The notes beneath the pieces were generated by a model, which worked only from the letters and a program-made list of their open reading frames with translations, was not told the origin of the DNA and did not search any database. This document shows positions 8,175-16,647 of a stretch of DNA of 64,000 bases, piece after piece. Location: the NCBI GenBank assembly GCA_002344355.1, contig DDTN01000045.1, positions 44,930 through 108,929 on the forward strand. The letters run 5' to 3'. How positions within the stretch are numbered: the first letter of the stretch is position 1; the number at the start of each line of letters is the position of its first letter. Origin of the DNA: Proteobacteria bacterium UBA2363 (GTDB lineage: Bacteria > Pseudomonadota > Gammaproteobacteria > Xanthomonadales > UBA2363). The translations under genes were made by a program, and so were the position numbers.

Positions 8175-9275
8175 TCAGTACATCGCCTCCTGCTCCGCAT
8201 CGTTCAGCGTGCTCGCGCCCTCGCTCAGGCGCATGCGCAGGGCCAGGCCCTCGCGGGAGTCGGCGTGCGCGAGCGCCTCCTCGCGGCTGATCCGGCGTTC
8301 CTGGTAGAGCCGGTACAGGGCCTGGTCGAAGCTCTGCATGCCGTTCTCCAGGCTGCGCTCCATCGCCTCCTTGAGCTCGTTGAGGCGGCCGCCGCGGATG
8401 ATGTCGCGGGTCAGCGGCGTGTTGATCAGCAGTTCCACCGCCGGCACCCGGCGGCTGTCGACGCCCACGCACAGGCGCTGGCTGACGATCGCCTGCAGGT
8501 TCATCGACAGGTTCATCAGCGTGGTGTGCTTGGTGCTCTCGGGGAAGAAGCTGAGGATGCGGTCGAGGGTCTGGTCGGCGTTGTTGGCGTGCAGCGTGGT
8601 CAGGCACAGGTGGCCGGTCTCGGAGAACGAGATCGCCGCCTCCATGGTCTCCTTGTCCAGGATCTCGCCGATCATGATGACGTCGGGCGCCTCGCGCATC
8701 GCGTTGCGCAGGGCGGTGTGGTAGCTGTGGGTGTCGAAGCCGACCTCGCGCTGGTTGATCAGCGAGCGCTTGTGCCGGTGCAGGAACTCGACCGGGTCCT
8801 CGATGGTGAGGATGTGGCCGCTGGCCTGCTCGTTGCGGTGGTCGATCATCGCCGCCAGGGTGGTCGACTTGCCCGAGCCGGTGGCGCCGGCGACCACGAT
8901 CAGGCCGCGCGGCCGCATAACCAGTTCCTTGAGGATCGGCGGCAGGCCGAGGTTCTCGATGCGCGGCAGCTCGGTCTTGACGTTGCGGATGACGATCGCG
9001 ACCTCGTTGCGCTGCCGGAAGATGTTGACGCGGAAGCGGCCGATCTGCGGCCGGCTCACCGCCAGGTTCATCTCCCAGGCGCGCTCGAACTCGGCGGCCT
9101 GCATGTCGTCCATCAGGGCGTTGGCGAACGCCTCCACGGCGGTGCTGGCCAGCGCGGTCGAACCGACCGCGCGCATGCGGCCCTCGACCTTCAGGTAGGG
9201 CGGCGCGCCGACGCTCAGGAACAGGTCCGAGCCGCCCTTGTCCACCATCAGGCGCAGATACGGATCGACATCCAT
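8175..9275 (-). CDS. pilU: PilU, type IV pilus retraction ATPase
   Basis: PilU is a cytoplasmic hexameric ATPase that assists PilT in retracting type IV pili. The 366-residue protein has Walker A GATGSGKS at 130-137, the Asp box near 158-164, Walker B DVIMIGEILD at 198-207 and the His box SETGHLCLTTLHAN at 217-230. The N-terminal MDVDPYLRLMVDKGGSDLFL is PilU-like, and the length fits PilU rather than PilT (~345). I start at the ATG at 9275; 67 further in-frame codons upstream are Pro/Arg-rich and not conserved-looking. pilT, normally the neighbour, is not in the window. Confidence 0.92.
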   Translation of the reverse strand: MDVDPYLRLMVDKGGSDLFLSVGAPPYLKVEGRMRAVGSTALASTAVEAFANALMDDMQAAEFERAWEMNLAVSRPQIGRFRVNIFRQRNEVAIVIRNVKTELPRIENLGLPPILKELVMRPRGLIVVAGATGSGKSTTLAAMIDHRNEQASGHILTIEDPVEFLHRHKRSLINQREVGFDTHSYHTALRNAMREAPDVIMIGEILDKETMEAAISFSETGHLCLTTLHANNADQTLDRILSFFPESTKHTTLMNLSMNLQAIVSQRLCVGVDSRRVPAVELLINTPLTRDIIRGGRLNELKEAMERSLENGMQSFDQALYRLYQERRISREEALAHADSREGLALRMRLSEGASTLNDAEQEAMY

Positions 9276-9737
9276 GGCCCAGCTTCCCCCGGCTCGCGGC
9301 CACCGGGCCGCCTGCGCTGGATCATAACGGAATCCGCCAAGGCGCCGATCGGCCACCGGGGCGGCTTCGCAAGTCATTGAAAATACGGTTAAACCGCGTT
9401 TAACGTGGGCTTGTGCCGGCGGCCCCGGAGGAGTAGCGTAGGGATCGCGCGGCCCTGCGTCCGCGCGGACCGCCATGACCCAGATCCTCGATCACTGCCA
9501 GCCTCGTCGCCGTGGCGCCTGCCGCGGCCACGGGGCGGTGGCAGGCAGGCAGGACGATCCGCGATACCGCACCTTCGCCGCGCCCTCCGTGCCGGCAAGG
9601 CTGGCCACCGGCCAGCCGCCCCGCCAGCGCATCGCGCCCCCCGGGCGCGCATCGGGAATCCCCGCCACCGGCCCCGGGCCGGGCCTCGCCGCGCGCGGGG
9701 CCCGGAGGGTGGCCGTCCCACCACGAGGAGAACGTTG
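9276..9737. other. Divergent promoter region pilU / DUF465 gene
   Basis: 462 bp between divergent genes. An unusually AT-rich island at about 9376-9404 contains a perfect 7-bp inverted repeat (9388-9404). The rest is high-GC with no supported gene; open frames here have no recognisable family. Confidence 0.6.
9388..9404. promoter_or_regulatory. Palindromic operator-like site
   Basis: GTTAAAC-CGC-GTTTAAC is a perfect inverted repeat with a 3-bp centre in the pilU upstream region, in a patch far more AT-rich than its surroundings. It is a good candidate operator for pilU or for the divergent gene. A related sequence occurs at 63927-63948. The binding protein is unknown. Confidence 0.45.
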
Positions 9738-9965
9738 ATGTTCGAGAACCAGAAGGACCAGGTCGAGACGCTGATGAGCGCCAATCCGGAGTTCCGCAGC
9801 CTCTACCAGCGCCACCAGGAGCTGGACAAGAAGGTCCAGGACGCCGAGCTGGGCGTGCTGCCGATCGACGACGTGACGCTGGCCCGGATGAAGAAGGAGA
9901 AGCTGTGGGCGAAGGACCGCCTGACCCACATGTTCGAGCACCAGGAACAGGCTGCCGCCCACTGA
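9738..9965 (+). CDS. DUF465 (YdcH-like) small protein
   Basis: A 75-residue charged, helical cytoplasmic protein. The segment NPEFRSLYQRHQELDKKVQ and the later MKKEKLWAKDRLTHM are typical of the DUF465/YdcH family, whose role is unknown. A strong ribosome-binding site (GAGGAG at about 9724-9729) precedes the ATG at 9738, which settles the start against longer upstream open frame. Confidence 0.85.
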   Translation: MFENQKDQVETLMSANPEFRSLYQRHQELDKKVQDAELGVLPIDDVTLARMKKEKLWAKDRLTHMFEHQEQAAAH

Positions 9966-10273
9966 CCCGGCCGGCGCGGCGGGTGGCTGCGGCGCGCCTG
10001 GCGCGACCGCGGCGAACCCGCCGCCAGGGGGGAAGGCGGGACGCGCCTGAGCCGTCGACCGGGCGGGGTTCGTCCGCTCTGCACGCGCTTCGCGCCTGGC
10101 GGCGCCCGCCGCAGCAAGCCGGAGCGTCCGCCCCGAAACCGCCCGCCACCGGGCCGGCCGGCCGGCCGCGCACCGGGGGGCGTGCCCGACGGGCTACAAT
10201 CGGCGCTCCCTTCACGGCCCGGGCGCCCGTTCGCGCGGACTGCCCCGGTCGCCAACGGACCGCCACCCAGACC
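9966..10273. other. Intergenic region before cbs
   Basis: 308 bp, very GC-rich, including a run of GGCC units at about 10153-10168. The only recognisable element is the TACAAT hexamer at 10195-10200. I see no gene in it. Confidence 0.5.
10195..10200 (+). promoter_or_regulatory. Probable -10 element of cbs
   Basis: TACAAT (context GGGCTACAATCGGCG) 73 bp upstream of the cbs start, at the most AT-rich point of the intergenic region. No good -35 is seen. The same CTACAAT context recurs upstream of 35013 and, on the other strand, of argS. Confidence 0.45.
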
Positions 10274-11641
<1,368 letters not shown>

Positions 11642-11719
11642 CCCGGCCGCGCCGGCGCCGGCGGCGAACGCCCCGCGACGCCGGTCCGACGCCCCCATTC
11701 CAACGATTCCGGACCCGAC

Positions 11720-12883
11720 ATGACCGACACCCGCGACCTGGGCCTTGGCACCCGCGCCATCCACGCCGGCCAGCAGCCCGATCCCAGCACCGGCGCCGTG
11801 ATGACGCCGATCTACGCGACCTCGACCTACGTGCAGGCCAGTCCGGGCGTGCACCAGGGCTTCGAGTACTCGCGCAGCCACAACCCGACCCGGTTCGCCT
11901 GGGAGCGCTGCATCGCGGCGCTGGAAGGCGGCCGCCAGGGCTATGCGTTCGCCTCCGGGCTGGCCGCCACCGCCACCGTGCTGGATGCCCTGGACAGCGG
12001 CAGCCACGTGATCTGCATGGACGACGTCTACGGCGGCACCTACCGGCTGTTCGAGCGCGTGCGCCGGCGCAGCGCCAACCTGGAGTTCAGCTTCGTCGAC
12101 CTCGGCGACGCCGGGGCCCTGGCCGCCGCGGTGCGCCCGAACACGCGCCTGATCTGGGCCGAGACGCCGACCAACCCGATGCTGAAGATCCTCGACATCC
12201 GGGCCCTGGCCGACTTCGCGCGCGCCCGCGGCATCCGCCTGGCGGTCGACAACACCTTCGCGACGCCGGTGCTGCAGCGGCCGCTGGAGCAGGGCGCGCA
12301 CCTGGTCATGCACTCGGCGACCAAGTACCTCAACGGCCACAGCGACATGGTCGGCGGCGTGCTGGTGGTCGGCGACGACGCCGAGCTGGCCGAACAGCTC
12401 ACCTTCCTGCAGAACGCCGTCGGCGGCGTGCAGGGCCCGTTCGACAGCTTCCTGGCCCTGCGCGGCGTCAAGACCCTGCACCTGCGCATGCGCGCCCACT
12501 GCGAGAACGCCCTGGCCCTGGCGCAGTGGCTGGAAAAGCATCCGGCGGTCGACAAGGTCATCTACCCGGGCCTGTCCAGCCACCCTCAGCACGAGCTGGC
12601 CCGGCGCACCCTGGACGGCTTCGGCGGCATGATCAGCCTGTACGTGCGCGGCGGCGCCGCCGCCGCGACCCGCTTCCTGGAGCGCTGCCGGCTGTTCGCC
12701 CTGGCCGAGTCGCTCGGCGGCGTCGAGAGCCTGGTCAACCACCCGGCGATCATGACCCACGCCAGCGTCCCGCCCGAGCGCCGGGCCGCGCTCGGCATCG
12801 CCGACAACCTGGTGCGGCTGTCGGTGGGCATCGAGGACCTCGAAGACCTCAGGGCCGAACTCGACGACGCGTTGGGCGACTGA
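11720..12883 (+). CDS. metB: Cystathionine gamma-lyase / gamma-synthase
   Basis: A 387-residue member of the Cys/Met-metabolism PLP enzyme family. The PLP lysine is Lys202 in HSATKYLNGHSD; EYSRSHNPTR near 49-58 and the SGLAAT segment near 79-84 are family signatures. Sequence alone does not separate gamma-synthase (MetB) from gamma-lyase (MccB). Its position directly after cystathionine beta-synthase (78 bp) argues for gamma-lyase activity in reverse transsulfuration, although orthologues in Xanthomonas are usually called MetB. Confidence 0.88.
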   Translation: MTDTRDLGLGTRAIHAGQQPDPSTGAVMTPIYATSTYVQASPGVHQGFEYSRSHNPTRFAWERCIAALEGGRQGYAFASGLAATATVLDALDSGSHVICMDDVYGGTYRLFERVRRRSANLEFSFVDLGDAGALAAAVRPNTRLIWAETPTNPMLKILDIRALADFARARGIRLAVDNTFATPVLQRPLEQGAHLVMHSATKYLNGHSDMVGGVLVVGDDAELAEQLTFLQNAVGGVQGPFDSFLALRGVKTLHLRMRAHCENALALAQWLEKHPAVDKVIYPGLSSHPQHELARRTLDGFGGMISLYVRGGAAAATRFLERCRLFALAESLGGVESLVNHPAIMTHASVPPERRAALGIADNLVRLSVGIEDLEDLRAELDDALGD

Positions 12884-13193
12884 TCCGGGCCGCCGCGCGC
12901 CGCGCGGCACGCTCGCGCACGGCAACCCGGCGGATCCGGCGGGCTGTCGCCAGGCATGGACCGGCCGATCCGGCGCCGGGCGTGCGCGCCCGGTCCGCCT
13001 GCGGCGCTGCCCGGCCACCGTGCGCCGGCGATCGCCCGACAGCCTGGCCGGTGCCGATTGGCGGTTTCCCCATGTAACATGCTGCGGCTCATGCGCCGGA
13101 TGGCGGGTGACGCGGCGGAATGCGGAGCTCCTCGGGCATCCGGCCGGCGCGACCGACCTCGGCCGCACCCACTCCCACGAACCGCCCGCGTCC
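12884..13193. other. Intergenic region before the glycan operon
   Basis: 310 bp. Just after the metB stop is a GC-only near-palindrome (12892-12908) without a T tract. Near 13070-13083 is an AT-richer patch with CATGTAACATG and a possible -10 TAACAT (13075-13080), the best candidate for the promoter of the operon that follows. No gene is supported. Confidence 0.45.
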
Positions 13194-14291
13194 ATGCTCG
13201 CCATCAACGACCTGAAGCGCCACCAGGAGGCCTGCAGCGTGCGCGTCGCGGCCGCGGTACAGGCCGTGCTCGACAGCGGCTGGTACGTGCTTGGTCCCAA
13301 CGTCGGCGAGTTCGAGCGCGAGTTCGCAGACTACTGCGGCGTCGCCCATTGCGTGGGCGTCGGCAACGGCACCGACGCGATCGAGCTGGCGCTGCGCGCG
13401 CTCGGCCTGCGCGCCGGCGACAGGGTGCTGCTCGCCGCCAATGCCGGGATGTACGCGACCGGCGTGCTGCTCGGACTGGGCTGCATCCCTGTGTTCGCGG
13501 ATGTCGACGAGCGCACCCAGCTCCTCGACGCGACGGCGCTGGCGGCCCGTCCGGACCACGACGTGCGGGCCGTGGTGGTCACCCACCTGTACGGGCGCAT
13601 GGCCGACATGAAGGCGGTCGCCGCGCTCTGCCGCACCCGCGGCTGGCTGCTGGTCGAGGACTGCGCCCAGGCCCATGGCGCCCGGCGCGATGGCCGCGCC
13701 GCCGGCAGCTTCGGCGATGCGGCGACCTTCAGCTTCTACCCGACCAAGAACCTCGGCGCCCTGGGCGACGGCGGCGCGGTGGTCACCGGCTCGGAGGAGA
13801 CGGCGGACCGCCTGCGCCTGCTGCGCCAGTACGGATGGCGCCGCAAGTATGTCGTGGAACTCGGCGGCGGGCGGAACTCCCGGCTCGACGAGCTCCAGGC
13901 CGCCATCCTCCGCGCCAAGCTGCCGGATCTGGACGGCTGGAACGCCCGGCGCAGGGCGATCGCCGACCGGTACCGGCGCGGCATCGTCAACCCGGCGGTC
14001 GACCTTCCCGAGGACGGCGCGCAGGACTACGTCTCCCACCTCTTCGTGGTGCGCGCCCGCCCGCGCGATTCGCTCAAGGCGCACCTGGCCGGCGAGGGGA
14101 TCGCCGCCGACGTCCACTATCCCGTCCCCGACCACCGGCAACCGGCGATCGCCGACCGCTTTCCGGACCTGGCCCTTCCGGTCACCGAGCGCCTGGCGGG
14201 CGAGGTGCTCACCCTGCCGTGCTTCCCGGAAATGCTCGACGAGGAGGTCGACCGGGTGGTGGCCGCGGTGAACCGCTGGCAGCCGCGATGA
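13194..14291 (+). CDS. DegT/DnrJ/EryC1/StrS sugar aminotransferase
   Basis: A 365-residue PLP aminotransferase of the DegT family that aminates nucleotide-linked keto-sugars. The PLP lysine is Lys185 in SFYPTKNLGALGDGG; VEDCAQAHGA (about 154-163) contributes the cofactor Asp. I start at MLAINDLKRHQEA (13194), as in FdtB/QdtB-type enzymes, although the frame is open for 58 codons upstream. It is the first gene of a coupled operon that also has the matching ketoisomerase-acyltransferase (WxcM), so its likely product is a dTDP-3-amino-3,6-dideoxyhexose. The sugar stereochemistry cannot be read. Confidence 0.88.
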   Translation: MLAINDLKRHQEACSVRVAAAVQAVLDSGWYVLGPNVGEFEREFADYCGVAHCVGVGNGTDAIELALRALGLRAGDRVLLAANAGMYATGVLLGLGCIPVFADVDERTQLLDATALAARPDHDVRAVVVTHLYGRMADMKAVAALCRTRGWLLVEDCAQAHGARRDGRAAGSFGDAATFSFYPTKNLGALGDGGAVVTGSEETADRLRLLRQYGWRRKYVVELGGGRNSRLDELQAAILRAKLPDLDGWNARRRAIADRYRRGIVNPAVDLPEDGAQDYVSHLFVVRARPRDSLKAHLAGEGIAADVHYPVPDHRQPAIADRFPDLALPVTERLAGEVLTLPCFPEMLDEEVDRVVAAVNRWQPR

Positions 14292-15235
14292 ACTCGCTGG
14301 TGATCCCGGTCTACCGCAACGCCGAGTCGCTGCCGCGGCTGCTCGGCGTGCTGGCCGGGTTGCACCGCGACCTCGGCGAGGACCTCGAGGTGGTGTTCGT
14401 GGTCGATGGCAGCCCCGATGCCAGCGCCGCCATCCTGAGGGAGCGGCTGCCCGCGCAGCCTTATGCCTCGCGGCTCGTCCTGCTGGCCAGGAACTTCGGC
14501 GCGTTCGCGGCGATCCGCGCAGGTCTCGAGCAGGCCGGCGGCGACCGCTTCGCGGTGATGGCCGCCGACCTGCAGGAGCCACCCGAGCTCATGCAGGAGT
14601 TCTTCCGCATCCTCGCCTCGGGCGAGGCCGATGTCGTGGTCGGCACGCGGCGGTCGCGCAGCGACCCCTGGCTGAGCAGGATGTTCTCTTCGGCCTTCTG
14701 GGGCCTGTATAGACGCTTCGTCATCCGCGACATCCCGCCGGGCGGGGTCGATGTGTTCGCCTGCAGCGGCGCCTTCCGCAATCAACTGCTCGCGCTGAAC
14801 GAGAGCCGCAGCTCCCTGGTCGGCCAACTGTTCTGGCTGGGCTTCCGCCGCAGCGTGGTCGAGTACGACCGGCAGTCGCGGCAGGAAGGGCGCAGCGCCT
14901 GGGGCTTCCGGCGCAAGCTGGATTACCTGCTGGACAGCCTGTACGCCTTCTCCGATCTGCCGGTCCGCCTGCTGCTCGGCGTCGGGCTGGCGTCCCTGCT
15001 GGCCGGCCTGGCGATCGCCGTGGTGGCCGTCGTGGCCCGGCTGTCCGGCTACATCGATGTGCCGGGGTACACCCCGATCCTGGTCTCGGTGCTGCTGTTC
15101 GGCGGCTTCAACGCCCTCGGACTCGGCATCGTCGGCACCTATGCATGGCGGGCCTACGAGAACTCCAAGGGCCGGCCGCTGGCCGTGGTGATGTCGGCGT
15201 CGCGTTTCCCCGGCAACCCGCGAGGAAGTCCATGA
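14288..15235 (+). CDS. GtrB-like polyprenyl-phosphate glycosyltransferase (GT2)
   Basis: A 315-residue glycosyltransferase. Residues 1-220 are a GT-A domain starting SLVIPVYRNAESLP, with VVDGSPD and AADLQEPPE (the metal-binding region) visible. Two C-terminal transmembrane helices (about 232-258 and 266-290) and the terminal YENSKGRPL match the GtrB/ArnC/DPM1 group, which moves a sugar from a nucleotide donor to undecaprenyl phosphate on the cytoplasmic face. Its ATG overlaps the aminotransferase stop in ATGA. The donor is presumably the amino sugar made by the neighbouring genes. Confidence 0.88.
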   Translation: MNSLVIPVYRNAESLPRLLGVLAGLHRDLGEDLEVVFVVDGSPDASAAILRERLPAQPYASRLVLLARNFGAFAAIRAGLEQAGGDRFAVMAADLQEPPELMQEFFRILASGEADVVVGTRRSRSDPWLSRMFSSAFWGLYRRFVIRDIPPGGVDVFACSGAFRNQLLALNESRSSLVGQLFWLGFRRSVVEYDRQSRQEGRSAWGFRRKLDYLLDSLYAFSDLPVRLLLGVGLASLLAGLAIAVVAVVARLSGYIDVPGYTPILVSVLLFGGFNALGLGIVGTYAWRAYENSKGRPLAVVMSASRFPGNPRGSP

Positions 15236-16182
15236 CCCAGCCCTTCGTGCACCCCGCGGCGCTTTGCGAGAGCGCCAGCATCGGCCCCGGCACCCGCATC
15301 TGGGCCTTCGCGCACGTCCTGCCCGGCGCCGTGATCGGCGCCGACTGCAACATCTGCGACAACGTCTTCATCGAGAACCAGGTCGTCCTCGGCGACCGGG
15401 TTACGGTCAAGTGCGGTGTCCAGCTCTGGGATGGCCTGACGCTCGAGGACGACGTCTTCATCGGGCCGAACGCCACCTTCTGCAACGACCGGTTCCCGCG
15501 CAGCAGGCAGCACCTCGCCGAGTATCCGCGGACGCTGGTCCGCCGCGGTGCCTCGATCGGCGCCAACGCCACCATCCTGCCGGGGCTGGTGGTCGGCGCC
15601 AACGCCATGGTCGGTGCCGGGGCGGTGGTGACCCGGTCGGTGCCGGCCAATGCCATCGTGGTCGGCAATCCGGCGCGGATCGTCGGCTACGCCGACGCCG
15701 CGAGCACAGCCACCGCCACGGCCACCGCCGTGGGGACACGGCTTGCGGAGGGCGTCGATCACCTGCCGCTGGCCGTCGCCGGCGCCTCGCTGCACCGGAT
15801 TCCCCACGTCCGCGACCTGCGCGGCAGCCTCCATGCGCTGGAATTCGAGAGGCAGGTGCCGTTCCCGGTCAGGCGCGCCTTCATGGTGCATGGCGTGCCT
15901 TCGCGGGAGGTCAGGGGCGAGCACGCGCACCGTCTGTGCCACCAGTTCCTGGTCTGCCCGGCCGGCAGCTGCGCGGTGGTCGTCGACGACGGCCGGCAAC
16001 GCGCCGAGGTCGTGCTGGACGATCCCGGCATCGGCCTGCACATGGCGCCCATGGTCTGGGGCATCCAGTACAAGTACTCCGCCGACGCCCTGCTGCTGGT
16101 GCTCGCCTCCGAGCACTACGACCCGGACGACTACATCCGAGACTATGAGGCGTTCCTCGCCGCGGTCCGGTCCCGACCATGA
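15232..16182 (+). CDS. wxcM: WxcM-type bifunctional acyltransferase / 3,4-ketoisomerase
   Basis: A 316-residue fusion. Residues about 5-155 are a left-handed beta-helix acyltransferase with hexapeptide repeats (IGADCNICDNVFIENQVVLG; GANATILPGLVVGANAMVGA). Residues about 175-310 are a cupin-like sugar 3,4-ketoisomerase with the histidine motif RGEHAHRLCHQF. In the family this fusion (WxcM of Xanthomonas; FdtA plus FdtC in separate form) isomerises dTDP-4-keto-6-deoxyglucose and later N-acylates the amino sugar. A low-complexity Ala/Thr linker joins the halves. The ATG at 15232 overlaps the preceding stop and follows GAGGAAG. With the aminotransferase it completes a route to a dTDP-3-acylamido-3,6-dideoxyhexose; RmlA and RmlB must be elsewhere. 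Confidence 0.9.
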   Translation: MTQPFVHPAALCESASIGPGTRIWAFAHVLPGAVIGADCNICDNVFIENQVVLGDRVTVKCGVQLWDGLTLEDDVFIGPNATFCNDRFPRSRQHLAEYPRTLVRRGASIGANATILPGLVVGANAMVGAGAVVTRSVPANAIVVGNPARIVGYADAASTATATATAVGTRLAEGVDHLPLAVAGASLHRIPHVRDLRGSLHALEFERQVPFPVRRAFMVHGVPSREVRGEHAHRLCHQFLVCPAGSCAVVVDDGRQRAEVVLDDPGIGLHMAPMVWGIQYKYSADALLLVLASEHYDPDDYIRDYEAFLAAVRSRP

Positions 16183-16206
16183 CCGGGACGTCTCCAGGCT
16201 TGCCCG

Positions 16207-16647
16207 GTGAGCCTCGCGGACATGGTCGCGGAACCCGCTGATCCGGCCGGCGGCCCGCTGGCCGGCCAGTTCGCGCGTTTCCTGGTCGCGGGCCTGGCCA
16301 GCACGGCCGGCAGCTACCTGGTCTTCGTGCTCCTGCTGCAGGTCCTGCACCGGCAAGCCGCCTATGCGCTGGCGTTCCTGTCCGGCCTGCTGATCGGCTA
16401 CGGGCTCAACGCCACCTGGACGTTCCGTTCGCGGCATTCGATGCTGCGGCTGGGTCTGTATCCGCTGGCCTACCTGCCGCAGCTCGGGCTAGGCGCGGCC
16501 CTGCTGGAGGTGCTGGTGGCGGGTCTGGGCCTCCCTGCGGAGCTGGCCGTGCTGTTCGTCATCGCGGCCTCGGTGCCGGTCAATTTCCTCATCATGCGCC
16601 TGATCTTCCGTCGCACCGGCGGCGTCCGGCAGCACGGCCAGCCATGA
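16207..16647 (+). CDS. GtrA-like flippase-family membrane protein
   Basis: A 146-residue protein with four transmembrane helices and the GtrA/DPMS family pattern (FARFLVAGLASTAGSYLVF; GLLIGYGLNATWTF). GtrA proteins are thought to flip undecaprenyl-phosphate-linked sugars to the periplasm. The start is uncertain: GTG at 16207 gives MSLADMVAEP, while the ATG at 16222 gives MVAEPADP; neither has a strong ribosome-binding site. It lies between the GtrB-like and GT-C-like genes' coupled partners, which is the gtrA/gtrB/gtr(type) logic of O-antigen modification. Confidence 0.85.
   Translation: MSLADMVAEPADPAGGPLAGQFARFLVAGLASTAGSYLVFVLLLQVLHRQAAYALAFLSGLLIGYGLNATWTFRSRHSMLRLGLYPLAYLPQLGLGAALLEVLVAGLGLPAELAVLFVIAASVPVNFLIMRLIFRRTGGVRQHGQP

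Noticed and set aside
9398..9415. Sigma-54 promoter upstream of pilU or the DUF465 gene
   Set aside because: The GG/GC dinucleotides with the required 10-bp spacing (TGGCAC-N5-TTGC type) are not present on either strand.
12892..12908. GC-only palindrome after metB as a terminator
   Set aside because: The centre is a single base, leaving no loop, and no T tract follows.
13051..13080. Sigma-70 promoter GTGCCG / TAACAT for the glycan operon
   Set aside because: Spacing is 18 bp, but the -35 matches poorly; mentioned in the gap entry only as a possibility.
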